The notes beneath the pieces are model-generated. The model did not search any database. It saw nothing but the letters and a program-made list of their open reading frames with translations, and was not told the origin of the DNA. 52,332 nt of DNA from the NCBI GenBank assembly GCA_026627155.1, contig JAPNUJ010000005.1, positions 1-52,332 of the forward strand, written 5' to 3'. This stretch comes from Bacillota bacterium (GTDB lineage Bacteria; Bacillota; Bacilli; Alicyclobacillales; SLC66). The position numbers and the translations under genes are program-made. Positions within the stretch are counted from its first letter, which is position 1; each line of letters begins with the position of its first letter. Shown here one piece after another: positions 1 to 7,833 of this stretch.

Positions 1-440
1 ACGGCGAGTGATACCCGTCGCCACAATCGGTAGTCTGCAAGAGGGCGGTGATACACCGAGATGACAGATTCCACGTGCCACTCGGTCGGCTTGTGGATCA
101 ATCGTATGACGAGGCCAGCCGACCCGATGCCCACGCGAACGTAGAACAACGGGGCATCGTCCCAGACGTTCGTCGCAATGATCTCACCGCGTTGAAGTGA
201 TCGCCAGAGTTTGACGAGCGTTTTGTGATCGTCCGCTACGGTTCCGTCAGCCTCACAGAGGATTTGACCCATCTCCAGCAAAAACGTCTGTTTCGGGAAT
301 TCGGGCAATCCGATCTTGTGAATCGCGTGACCAAAGGGTTGGTGAATGACCTCAGCTATAAAGGAATGAATCAGCGTGTTGCCTCCGATAGGTCCTGCGG
401 GTGCCATGTTGCCATTCGTGTAGCCGATGACACGGCTCAT
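1..440 (-). CDS. Unknown protein, truncated at the window edge
   Basis: The gene reads from an ATG on the minus strand for 146 codons without a stop and leaves the window, so the C-terminus is missing. The product starts MSRVIGYTNGNMAPAGPIGG and contains FGHAIHKIGLPEFPKQTF and an aromatic tail (YHRPLADYRLWRR). I see no signal peptide, membrane segment or familiar motif and do not recognise the family. Its ATG overlaps the TGA of the upstream MreB-like gene (ATGA), so the two are probably translationally coupled and share the c-di-AMP riboswitch leader. That context suggests a partner of the actin-like protein, but the function is unknown. Confidence 0.7.
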   Translation of the reverse strand, partial: MSRVIGYTNGNMAPAGPIGGNTLIHSFIAEVIHQPFGHAIHKIGLPEFPKQTFLLEMGQILCEADGTVADDHKTLVKLWRSLQRGEIIATNVWDDAPLFYVRVGIGSAGLVIRLIHKPTEWHVESVISVYHRPLADYRLWRRVSLA

Positions 441-1486
441 GACTCTACCCCCTTACCGTCGGCGCGCAGGGCAAGCCGCGCGCGCTTTGTGAATGGATGC
501 CATGGCTGCAGGGACTTGTTAGCTGTATCCAAATCCACGCGACGCCGCATCAGGCCTCGGATCACGCAGGTCTCTGGCGCTTGAGCCACGATTGTGGTCA
601 TGGCCATCTGCCCCCCGAGACGCGTGACCATATGTCGCATGAGGGCACCACCACCCACGAGCAGGATCCCGCTTTCATAGACGTCCCCTGCCAGTTCGGG
701 CTGGCAGGCGGAAATCGTTCGGCCTATCAGGTCCACAACAGATCGGCAGTAGCTTTCCAACAGATCGTCAACCACTTGGCGTTGGACCTGCAAGACGTCG
801 GGTAGCCCTGTCTGCAGGTTCCTACCCCGGATCTCCACCATCTCGAGCCCGTCATCGCCACCGAGTTGATGCTTTACATACTCCGCTGTACGCTGTCCAA
901 TCATAAAGCGGTACTCGCGTCGCACGCGTTCCATGATGGCCGCATCCAGTGCATGACCCCCGCTTGGCAGCGTGTTGCTTTCGACGACCTCATTCATCGA
1001 GAGTACGGCGGCTTCCGTAATACCCGCGCCCATGTGAACGACCAGGCATCCGCGCGGAGCTTGAATCGGTAAACCGGCACCCAGGCCAGCGGCAACAGAG
1101 GCGTTGATCAGCTGCACGGATTGCGCGCCTGCCAGCTTCCCGGCTTCTTCGATAGACCGGCGTTGAATCTGTGTGAGATTCGATGGGACGGCGATGGACA
1201 GTTTGGTCTTAAGGCCGAAGCGTCGTGGCGACAGCCGCGCAACGCAATCCCGAATGATGAGACTGGCGCCATCGAGATCCACAATCACGCCCAGCTCGAC
1301 GGGGCGGACAATCCGGATATGTGCTGGGCTCCTGCCGATCATGCGCTGCGCGTCTGAACCGATCACGACGCCGCCGCGATCCGGATGGGCGATGACACAC
1401 GGTTCCTGAATGACGGTCTTGCCCCCATCCAAGGCTGCACGATAATGAGACGTTCCAAGGTCAATCATCAGATGCACTGCGTTCAC
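437..1486 (-). CDS. MreB-like actin homologue with degenerate ATPase site
   Basis: A 349-aa member of the MreB/Mbl actin-like family, which normally polymerises on ATP under the membrane and guides wall synthesis. Visible landmarks are the phosphate-1 loop IDLGTS (residues 8-13), MIGRSP and RPVELGVIVDLD (49-72), MIGQRTAEYVKHQLG (195-209) and the adenosine loop VGGGALMRHM near 275. Two usually conserved catalytic elements are changed. The phosphate-2 loop, DIGGGT in MreB, reads HMGAGI at 151-156, so its Asp is His. The EEP motif before AAAIGAGL reads NAS (128-130), losing the catalytic Glu. Nucleotide binding may survive while hydrolysis is probably impaired (inference). The length is normal for MreB. 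It follows a c-di-AMP riboswitch and overlaps the next gene by ATGA. No mreC or mreD is nearby, so it is more likely a specialised paralogue than the main mreB. Confidence 0.85.
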   Translation of the reverse strand: MNAVHLMIDLGTSHYRAALDGGKTVIQEPCVIAHPDRGGVVIGSDAQRMIGRSPAHIRIVRPVELGVIVDLDGASLIIRDCVARLSPRRFGLKTKLSIAVPSNLTQIQRRSIEEAGKLAGAQSVQLINASVAAGLGAGLPIQAPRGCLVVHMGAGITEAAVLSMNEVVESNTLPSGGHALDAAIMERVRREYRFMIGQRTAEYVKHQLGGDDGLEMVEIRGRNLQTGLPDVLQVQRQVVDDLLESYCRSVVDLIGRTISACQPELAGDVYESGILLVGGGALMRHMVTRLGGQMAMTTIVAQAPETCVIRGLMRRRVDLDTANKSLQPWHPFTKRARLALRADGKGVES

Positions 1487-1530
1487 AATCCTTCGTTACA
1501 CAGGTACACCCTGACGCCCATAGTCTTGTC

Positions 1531-1568
1531 AATAATAAACTCCCTGCAGGGGTTTTCCCTCAGAGAGT
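1531..1568 (-). terminator. Riboswitch-controlled intrinsic terminator
   Basis: On the minus strand an imperfect hairpin of about 12 pairs has a 5' arm ACTCTCTGAGGG and a 3' arm ending CAGGGAGT, and is followed by TTTATTATT. It lies about 45 nt upstream of the MreB-like start codon. Its 5' arm contains CTCTCTGA (1567-1560), which is fully complementary to TCAGAGAG (1737-1730) just after the P1 helix of the c-di-AMP aptamer. This allows an antiterminator/terminator choice: ligand-bound aptamer favours the terminator, as expected for an OFF switch. Confidence 0.72.
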
Positions 1569-1734
1569 GTCTGTGTCTTTATGAGGCAGTCCTTGGTCAT
1601 ACCGAAGGGTCCGGTTGCCAACCATGCGAGATCGTCTCCGCAAGATGGAGCCGAAACTCGCTGTGCACGCGTCCAGGTGAAGGCATCTATGCTACTTCAT
1701 CCGGGGTAGCGCGAGTGAGGACATACCTGCTCTC

Positions 1735-1850
1735 TGAACGCTTGCGAGGTTAGCTGACGGGCTCGGGCTACAGAGATCGCCCTACTGGACCGAATGCCAG
1801 ATACGCCCCAAAAGCCTGGTTCCCCCGCTTCCTTGCGGAACTCAGCGTTG
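1735..1850 (-). ncRNA. c-di-AMP riboswitch (ydaO/yuaA class) aptamer
   Basis: The minus strand carries the conserved ydaO-class blocks in order: P1 5' strand AACGCT, GTTCCGCAAGGAAGCGGGGG, GGGGAACC, TTTTGGGGCGTATCTGG, CCAGTAGGG, then GAGCCCGTCAGCTAACCTCG and the P1 3' strand AGCGTT. I recognise it by recall of the Caldanaerobacter (T. tengcongensis) and Bacillus ydaO aptamers, whose GGAACC, GGGGTTAATC and CCCGACAGCTAACTCC blocks line up in order and spacing. The class senses cyclic di-AMP and usually switches genes off; known targets are potassium transport and cell-wall remodelling genes. Here the only downstream genes are the MreB-like gene and the coupled unknown gene. Confidence 0.92.
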
Positions 1851-1871
1851 GTGCTATGACTTTATACGAGT

Positions 1872-1900
1872 AGTATATAGGCACGTGCCGGTGTGGTCAA
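1872..1900 (-). promoter_or_regulatory. Sigma-A promoter of the riboswitch transcript
   Basis: Minus-strand -35 TTGACC (1900-1895) and -10 TATACT (1877-1872) are separated by exactly 17 bp. The predicted start near 1865 puts the aptamer at the very 5' end of the RNA. The spacer holds the perfect 10-bp palindrome GGCACGTGCC (1880-1889), a possible operator. A weaker plus-strand pair, TTGGTG (1848-1853) and TAGTAT (1871-1876) with 17-bp spacing, may serve the divergent glycerate kinase gene. The two promoters would then overlap. Confidence 0.75.
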
Positions 1901-1927
1901 GGTTGACGCAAAGGGGGAAGTGAGGTT

Positions 1928-3076
1928 ATGAGGATTTTGGTTGCCCCGGATTCGTTCAAAGGGGCCTTGTCAGCGAAGGAGGCGGCTGCAGCCATAGCAG
2001 AAGGGGTGCGCGTCGCAGACGAGCGAGTGGAACTGGAGGTGATGCCGGTCGCGGACGGGGGTGAGGGGCTCGCGGAGTGCCTGGTGGCGGCCATTGGGGG
2101 CCACCGCATCGAGACGATGGTGCGCGGGCCTCTGGGAGGTCCACTCAGAGCCGCGTATGCTCTGTTACCAGATGGGACCGCAGTGATCGAAGCGGCGGCC
2201 GCTCTCGGTCTGTCGCTCCTCCCGAAAACTTCCGGCAGCATTGTGCAGGCCAATTCGTGGGGGCTTGGCGACCTGATTCGTCATGCGGTAGACGCTGGAG
2301 CCGACTCGATTGTCGTTGGCCTCGGTGGCAGTGGCACCAATGATGGGGGGATCGGCCTGTTGTCTTCGCTCGGGGTTCAGTTCATGGGGCCGGAAGGTCC
2401 TTTGTCCCCTGTGCCGCTTTCACTTCAGGCGCTGGATCATCTCGACCTTCGCGGGCTGTATCCACCGTTGTCAGACGTGTCCATCCGCGTCGCGTGTGAT
2501 GTGGACAACCCGCTGTGTGGAAGCCGCGGTGCGACGGCCGTTTACGGCCCACAAAAGGGAGTGGCCCCTCTGCAAGTCCCCTTACTCGACGCGGCGCTCG
2601 CGCGATTTGCTTGTGTCGTGGCGCGCGATCTGCAGCGGGACGTGGCGGACATGCCGGGGGCCGGTGCCGCAGGGGGGGTGGGAGCTGCGTTTGCCGGAGT
2701 CCTTGGCACCAGGTTGGAGCGTGGCATCGATCTCGTCCTTGACGCCGTTGGCTTTGATGAGCATCTGGATCGTGCCGATTGGGTTATCACAGGGGAAGGG
2801 AGAACTGATTCACAATCCGCAGAAGGCAAGGTGGTCCACGGGATTGCGCGAAGGGCTCGTGCGAAGGGAATTCCTGTACTGTGTCTGAGTGGGGAGATCA
2901 CGCTGGGGGCGAACGTCCTGCGGGATGCCGGTGTCACGGCGATGTTGGCGATCCCCTTCGGTCCGTGCACGCTGCAAGAATCGATGGAGCGAACGCGTGA
3001 GAATCTCAGCCGTGCCGCCAGTGAGGCCATGAGGCTGATCCTGACTGCCAACCTGACAGCGCACAGACCATCATAG
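1928..3076 (+). CDS. Glycerate kinase (GarK/GlxK family)
   Basis: The 382-aa product matches the glycerate kinase type-1 fold family, which phosphorylates D-glycerate (usually to 2-phosphoglycerate) at the end of glyoxylate, glucarate or serine catabolism. Characteristic segments are the N-terminal APDSFKGALSAKEAA (6-20), PVADGGEGLAE (about 41-51), GLGGSGTNDGGIG (about 135-147) and, near the C-terminus, ITGEGRTDSQSAEGKV. The length is typical of the family. The start codon follows GGGGGAAGTGAGG. It is monocistronic: the next gene converges on it across a long inverted repeat. No glyoxylate carboligase or tartronate semialdehyde reductase is nearby, so the pathway it serves cannot be told. Confidence 0.9.
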   Translation: MRILVAPDSFKGALSAKEAAAAIAEGVRVADERVELEVMPVADGGEGLAECLVAAIGGHRIETMVRGPLGGPLRAAYALLPDGTAVIEAAAALGLSLLPKTSGSIVQANSWGLGDLIRHAVDAGADSIVVGLGGSGTNDGGIGLLSSLGVQFMGPEGPLSPVPLSLQALDHLDLRGLYPPLSDVSIRVACDVDNPLCGSRGATAVYGPQKGVAPLQVPLLDAALARFACVVARDLQRDVADMPGAGAAGGVGAAFAGVLGTRLERGIDLVLDAVGFDEHLDRADWVITGEGRTDSQSAEGKVVHGIARRARAKGIPVLCLSGEITLGANVLRDAGVTAMLAIPFGPCTLQESMERTRENLSRAASEAMRLILTANLTAHRPS

Positions 3077-3125
3077 GCCCGGCCGCGTCCCTCACCTGTA
3101 CGCAGGCGAAGAACACGGCCGGGCC
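3076..3125. terminator. Cruciform-type inverted repeat between convergent genes
   Basis: Perfect 10-bp arms GGCCCGGCCG (3076-3085) and CGGCCGGGCC (3116-3125) enclose a smaller CCTG-TACG-CAGG hairpin. It starts at the last base of the glycerate kinase stop and lies just downstream of the convergent beta-propeller gene. There is no T-run on either side, so factor-independent termination is uncertain. A bidirectional transcription barrier or mRNA-end structure is the likeliest role. Confidence 0.5.
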
Positions 3126-3155
3126 AAACCCATCATTCAAGCTGACCACCATCGA

Positions 3156-4376
3156 TTACGGAGTTGCCGTGAGGTCGTTCACCGTGTTGGTGTTGTCGTC
3201 CGTGAAGTAGACGACCAGATTTCCGCTCGCATCTGTCGTGGCCGCGATGCCGAAGAGCGCTCCCGCCGCGCCCGTATCCAGAACTCGCTGTCCGACCACG
3301 TGCGCCATCGGCATCGGCGGTGTTGGGGGAGTTGCCACAGGCGGTGCGCCCGCCGGACTGGCAAGATTCGCAGCAGGCGTGACGAGGGTCATCGCGGACA
3401 TAGGTGTCGGCGGCACCGGAGGCACTGGCGGAAGTGCCAACTCGATGATGTTGTTATTGCCTTGGTTCACAACGAGCAGGTCGCCATTGAGTGGATCGAT
3501 CGCGATGCCGGCCGGAGTGTTCAGCGGCGCGCCTTGATAGACCACTTGGCCCGTCCCTTGATCCGTCGTGCTCGCGCCCCACCAGTGGTAGGCACGGATC
3601 GAGTTGTCGGCGCCATCGGTGACATACAGCGTATCGTTCATCGCATCCCAGGCCATGCCTTGAGGTCCAACGATGTTGTTCGCGTTGGAACCCCAGTGCG
3701 CCAGTCCACTTCCAATCTGGAGGACCTTTGTGTCAGAGTTGAAGTTGGGCGGGCTGAATCCATACATGGCCTCAATCGATCCGTTCAGCGCGCTGGCCAC
3801 GAAAAATGCCGGGGGGCTGGACGTGCCATCGGCGGACGTGAAGCTCGGAGCGAAGGCCATGCCCCACGGCCCTTGGATGGCGGGGTTGGTGATCAGGCCA
3901 TCTGTTCCAAAGCTGGCCCCGGTTGGCTTCGTAACCTGTACGTTCCCGTCTGTTCCCCACTGACCAAAGTTGGCGATCCACAGGGGTCCTTTGGGCGAGA
4001 AGGCCATGGCTGCTGGACCTGTGGCACTCGCGAAAAAGGTCTGAGGTTGACCGTTCACGATCTTCTCGATGGTGGATCCTGCGCCGTTCGTTCCTGCGCT
4101 GTTGGAGAAGTTAGAGACGTAAAGCGCTCCGTTTGTAGGGTTGATCGCGACGGCGTAGGGATTGGTGTCTCCGTTTACGGGATCAATGGTGCTGCTGATG
4201 GTGGAAATCATGTGAGGCCCGTTGATGGACGTATCTTGCGGCGCTTTCGGCGGTGCGGGCGGTGTGGCTGGCACCTGCGCTGCCATGGCGTAACTGGCTC
4301 CCCCAAGTGCTATGCTACAGGCCACCACGGTGGGCAACCACTTCATGCGTTGTTTCGTTCCACGTTGCTGACTCAT
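3156..4376 (-). CDS. Secreted NHL-like beta-propeller protein
   Basis: A 406-aa protein with a clear signal peptide (residues about 1-33: Lys/Arg-rich start, hydrophobic WLPTVVACSIALGGASYAMA, cleavage near AMA-AQ). A proline-rich linker follows, then repeated units of the kind NPYAVAINPTNGALYVSN, GPAAMAFSPKGPLWIANF, GPQGMAWDAMNDTLYVTDGA and TPAGIAIDPLNGDLLVVNQ. These are typical blades of an NHL/SMP-30-like propeller. A second Pro/Val/Ala-rich insert at about 315-355 interrupts the last blades. No catalytic residues or lipobox are seen, so it is probably an extracellular binding or scaffold protein of unknown ligand. It is transcribed alone, convergent with glycerate kinase. Confidence 0.75.
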   Translation of the reverse strand: MSQQRGTKQRMKWLPTVVACSIALGGASYAMAAQVPATPPAPPKAPQDTSINGPHMISTISSTIDPVNGDTNPYAVAINPTNGALYVSNFSNSAGTNGAGSTIEKIVNGQPQTFFASATGPAAMAFSPKGPLWIANFGQWGTDGNVQVTKPTGASFGTDGLITNPAIQGPWGMAFAPSFTSADGTSSPPAFFVASALNGSIEAMYGFSPPNFNSDTKVLQIGSGLAHWGSNANNIVGPQGMAWDAMNDTLYVTDGADNSIRAYHWWGASTTDQGTGQVVYQGAPLNTPAGIAIDPLNGDLLVVNQGNNNIIELALPPVPPVPPTPMSAMTLVTPAANLASPAGAPPVATPPTPPMPMAHVVGQRVLDTGAAGALFGIAATTDASGNLVVYFTDDNTNTVNDLTATP

Positions 4377-4508
4377 CGGCTCGATCTCCCCTATCGTGTG
4401 TATTCACTTATAGAGAACGAACAAGCCGGCCAATCGGTTTTACGGGACGGGGTATCGGCTGGGATTACGATGTGCGATCCACGATGCACGCACGACCTAA
4501 AGCTGACT

Positions 4509-5192
4509 TTATGGGCCTGACACGTTCCATACATCGACGCCGTTGCTCAAGATGGCCTGCTCAGCCATACCAACGAATAGCCCTGTTTCCACGACGCCCG
4601 ACACGCGTTTCAGGGAGTCATGCAGAGAGGCAGGATGTTCGATTCGTCCAAAATGGCAACGCGCGATGTAGTTGCCGTTGTCGGTCACATAGGGTGCGTA
4701 GCCGTCCATGCGAAGCTCCGGAGCAGCACCCAGATCCTGCAGACGTCGCAAGGTCACTTCGTGGCCAAACGGGACGATCTCCACGGGGAGCGGGAAGTGG
4801 CCCAAGGTATTCACTTGTTTGGAGTTGTCCGCGACGATGATGAATCGCTTTCCGGCCAGGGCGACGAGCTTCTCGCGCAAAAGCGCTCCGCCCCCGCCTT
4901 TGATCAAGTTCAACTGCGGGTCAATCTCATCCGCCCCATCGATGACCAGATCGAGGACGGTGGTCTGTGCAAACGTCAGAATCGGGATGCCTCCGTCTTC
5001 TGCGAGTTGACGACTTTGCTCGGACGTGGGAATGCAGGCAGTGCGAAGTCCCTGGGTGCGCATGCGCTCAACGAGGCGCTCGATGGTAAAAAAAATCGTC
5101 GAGCCGGTTCCAAGCCCGATCCGCATCCCGTCTTGTACCAATTCGGCCGCTGCGCGACCTGCCAAGCGCTTGGACATGTCTTGCTGGTTCAC
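4509..5192 (-). CDS. rpiA: Ribose-5-phosphate isomerase A
   Basis: The 227-aa product has the RpiA signature motifs: GLGTGSTIFF (about 26-35) for phosphate binding, DGADEIDP (about 87-94) with the catalytic acid, and KGGGGALLREK (about 98-108) with the catalytic Lys and Glu. It interconverts ribose 5-phosphate and ribulose 5-phosphate in the cytosolic pentose phosphate pathway. The length is normal. The TGA stop follows the C-terminal VWNVSGP. It lies 123 bp downstream of the SCO-fusion gene on the same strand, with no obvious functional link. Confidence 0.95.
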   Translation of the reverse strand: MNQQDMSKRLAGRAAAELVQDGMRIGLGTGSTIFFTIERLVERMRTQGLRTACIPTSEQSRQLAEDGGIPILTFAQTTVLDLVIDGADEIDPQLNLIKGGGGALLREKLVALAGKRFIIVADNSKQVNTLGHFPLPVEIVPFGHEVTLRRLQDLGAAPELRMDGYAPYVTDNGNYIARCHFGRIEHPASLHDSLKRVSGVVETGLFVGMAEQAILSNGVDVWNVSGP

Positions 5193-5315
5193 TGTGCATC
5201 GCCTCGCTTTGGTCCTGCTTGCCTCGGCTCGCCGAAGGAATCCAGGCCCACGGCGAGTCGTGGATGGTCATTTCCATCATAGCTTGGTCACCCGAGCATG
5301 ACAAACCGCGGTCCG

Positions 5316-7568
5316 TCAGCGCTCCTTCACCACGGTCCAACTTGCCCCTTCGTTTTCAGAACGATACGTCACGCTCCGTGCGTGCGCACTGGCCGCAACT
5401 GCGGCACTCGAAGCACCCGAAGCACCTGTCAGTTGCAGCTGACCTGTAGCATCCGCCGTGAAGACGGGGTCCTGAACGGGTGGGAGTGGTCCCGGTTCGC
5501 CGACAAGCTTCCAGTGATGGCCGGCGTCAAACGTTTCAAAGAGAGCGGCGTTGGCGATGTAGCCAAATGGCGGGATCAGCACGAAAGCCCGTGTCGCTGA
5601 GATGGGAGCCAGGAGCAATCCCCCACGTTGGCTGATGCCGGTCGGCGTGACGGTCTGCCAATGCTGGCCCGCGTCGACGGTGTGCAGGACTTCCTCATAG
5701 GGGCCAGCGGTCTTGGTCGCCCATCCCACCGCATCGGTCAGCATGTGGATCGAGTCAAATCCCGGTTTGTGCGGCACTCCCGTGTGAAAGACCCCAAGGT
5801 TGAGGGGCGTGGCCGATAACGTCGGTGGCGTGGCGTTCACCAGGCGGGCCGCGTAGTCCGCCATCATCGCACTTGTCGCCCCGCCCAACCCTTCACTTTC
5901 GCTGAGGTTGCCGAGCCACTTCACCTGCCCATTCGGGGCGATGAAGTAGACGTTGTCTGCATGGTCCACCATTCCCAGCGACTGTACGCTCACGTACTCG
6001 TACAGAGACTGCCAGGCACGCTCGAGGGTGGGCACGTTCGCCGTGAGATACTGCCAGTTCGGGAGCGTGTTCAAGTTCATCTCCGCATCAAACCGCTGCA
6101 GGTCTTTGACCGAGTGAAAGATGGGGTTTGCGCAGATGGCGACTAACTCCACCTGACTGGAAAGCGGACCAAGCAGTTGATCCGCATGCGCCATCTCTTT
6201 GGCGAACAGCGGACACACGTCATAACAAACGGGGTCCAGAAAGGTCAGGATTACGGCCTTTCCTCGAAACGCCGCGAGCGATGTCTTGACGCCATGCTGG
6301 TTGATAAAGGTCATGTCCGGTTCACGTAGGTTTGTCGCCGTCAGCCCCGCCTGTGCCAGGGCAGGGGCGATGGTGGCCTGGTTGTTGCTACTTTCAAGCG
6401 ACTGACCGAGCAAGGCGAGGGCGAGTATCGCGGCCACGGACGAGCCGGCCGTCGTATAGATCATCAGTTTGCGCGATGCCCAGGTGTCGTCGACCGGTAG
6501 GGCAGCAGGCGCTGTTTGATAGAGACGTGCGGTGAGGACAACCAGGATCAGGAGGGGAAGACCTGTGTTCGGATCCGTTCCGAGACCGCCAACCACACCG
6601 AAATCTTGTCCGATCCACCACGTCAGGAAGGTCCAGATCCCGGTGAAGAGGGCAAGCCCCCGCGTTTTGGGACGAAGTATCCAACATAGCGCAAGCGCAG
6701 TCAAAATCGCGACAAACAAGCCGTTAAACAGGGCGGGGGACTGATTGAGCTCATTGGCCACACTGTATAGTGGGGCACTCATCCACTTCGGTTGACTCAT
6801 CTCGGCCATCGGCAAGATGGCGTTGTCCAGTCCCCCAAAACTCCAGAATCCCGAGTCTGGCCAGGCTTGCAAGAGGGCGAGAATGAACCAGAGAATCCCC
6901 ATCCCCAGTGACAGAGTGCGGCGCACCTGTCCGCTTGCCCAGGCCCCGAGGGGGGTGAGAAGCAGGATGGCTGCGAACAGGTAAATCGCGGCGGAGCCTG
7001 GCACGCCGACGAGCCAGGTGGGGCTGTTGAACAGTCCACCAAAACCCTCTCCGAACACCCAGATCATCAACGACCACGCAATCGACAGATAGAGTCCGGC
7101 TCGACCCATCACGCGGTCTGGGCCAATCCAGAAACACACGCCGATCAGAATCTGTGCGATCGCGGACAGGGAATCGAAAAGCAGCGGGTGTAAGGTCCAG
7201 AGATAGGCCCCTGGTCCGAGCAACTGGGGCAAGCTACCGGGGAGGCCCTGGATGATGGGTTGAATTAGCCCAGGTATGAACTGCGTGGTCATCGCGGGTT
7301 GCGCTTGCAAAAAGCCGTCGACAATCCAGAGAAAACCGAATGCCGCACCGAGCCAGCGGCGCATCCGCAGGTAGGGCGCCGTCGAAGATGCAGTGGCCGG
7401 GGACACAATGGACTGCTCTGAGCCTTGCCACAGAAGCCGAGCGCCATCCCCGTAGCGGATCATGATCCACAAGACAACGGCGATCAGCGCGGCAATCCCC
7501 ACCTCTTCCAATAAAAGGGTGTAAAAGGATTGCAGGATCAGCGGACTGATCGGGGTATTCATATCCAT
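5316..7568 (-). CDS. Fusion: polytopic membrane domain + SCO1/SenC-like copper domain + Ycf48-like propeller
   Basis: The 750-aa protein has three parts. Residues about 10-390 hold many membrane segments in two similar halves: LWIVDGFLQAQP...FGEGFGGL and ILWFILALLQAWP...IGQDFG...GTDPNTG. Residues about 411-578 form a SCO/thioredoxin-like domain with CYDVCP (Cys448 and Cys452) and a downstream VDHADNVYFI (His536), the three copper ligands of SCO proteins. Residues about 586-750 resemble Ycf48/BNR propeller blades (TVDAGQHWQTV, TFDAGHHWKLV, SENEGASW). SCO proteins deliver copper to the CuA site of cytochrome oxidase or act as thiol reductases; the fused parts are unusual. The frame is open upstream to 7850, but AAAGGA sits 9 nt before the ATG at 7568, so I start there. 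The membrane part has a stand-alone relative at 39424-40341. Confidence 0.8.
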   Translation of the reverse strand: MDMNTPISPLILQSFYTLLLEEVGIAALIAVVLWIMIRYGDGARLLWQGSEQSIVSPATASSTAPYLRMRRWLGAAFGFLWIVDGFLQAQPAMTTQFIPGLIQPIIQGLPGSLPQLLGPGAYLWTLHPLLFDSLSAIAQILIGVCFWIGPDRVMGRAGLYLSIAWSLMIWVFGEGFGGLFNSPTWLVGVPGSAAIYLFAAILLLTPLGAWASGQVRRTLSLGMGILWFILALLQAWPDSGFWSFGGLDNAILPMAEMSQPKWMSAPLYSVANELNQSPALFNGLFVAILTALALCWILRPKTRGLALFTGIWTFLTWWIGQDFGVVGGLGTDPNTGLPLLILVVLTARLYQTAPAALPVDDTWASRKLMIYTTAGSSVAAILALALLGQSLESSNNQATIAPALAQAGLTATNLREPDMTFINQHGVKTSLAAFRGKAVILTFLDPVCYDVCPLFAKEMAHADQLLGPLSSQVELVAICANPIFHSVKDLQRFDAEMNLNTLPNWQYLTANVPTLERAWQSLYEYVSVQSLGMVDHADNVYFIAPNGQVKWLGNLSESEGLGGATSAMMADYAARLVNATPPTLSATPLNLGVFHTGVPHKPGFDSIHMLTDAVGWATKTAGPYEEVLHTVDAGQHWQTVTPTGISQRGGLLLAPISATRAFVLIPPFGYIANAALFETFDAGHHWKLVGEPGPLPPVQDPVFTADATGQLQLTGASGASSAAVAASAHARSVTYRSENEGASWTVVKER

Positions 7569-7833
7569 AATTTTCATTCCTTTATGTGAGCCATAAGATG
7601 AAGTGAAACTGAACGACGCGATAGGTTTGATTGTACCGTACCAGTCGTGGGGCTTTAAAGACTGCATGCGTGAAAAGATGTGGACAGTTTGCGGACATTT
7701 GCTTATGGCGATAGCCAGGATTTGACGCTTGGCCTTAGGGCTTCTGGTTGAGGTACAATAGAGTGAGAGTTTCGGCTCGGGACATGGACACGGCTTCAGG
7801 TCAGTCCCACTTCGATCAAGGAGCGATCGCCAC

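Noticed and set aside
3300-4520. A 406-codon plus-strand open frame opposite the secreted propeller gene
   Set aside because: The minus-strand gene has a signal peptide and repeated propeller blades. The plus frame is Arg/Gly/His-rich without any motif, as expected of an antisense shadow in GC-rich DNA.
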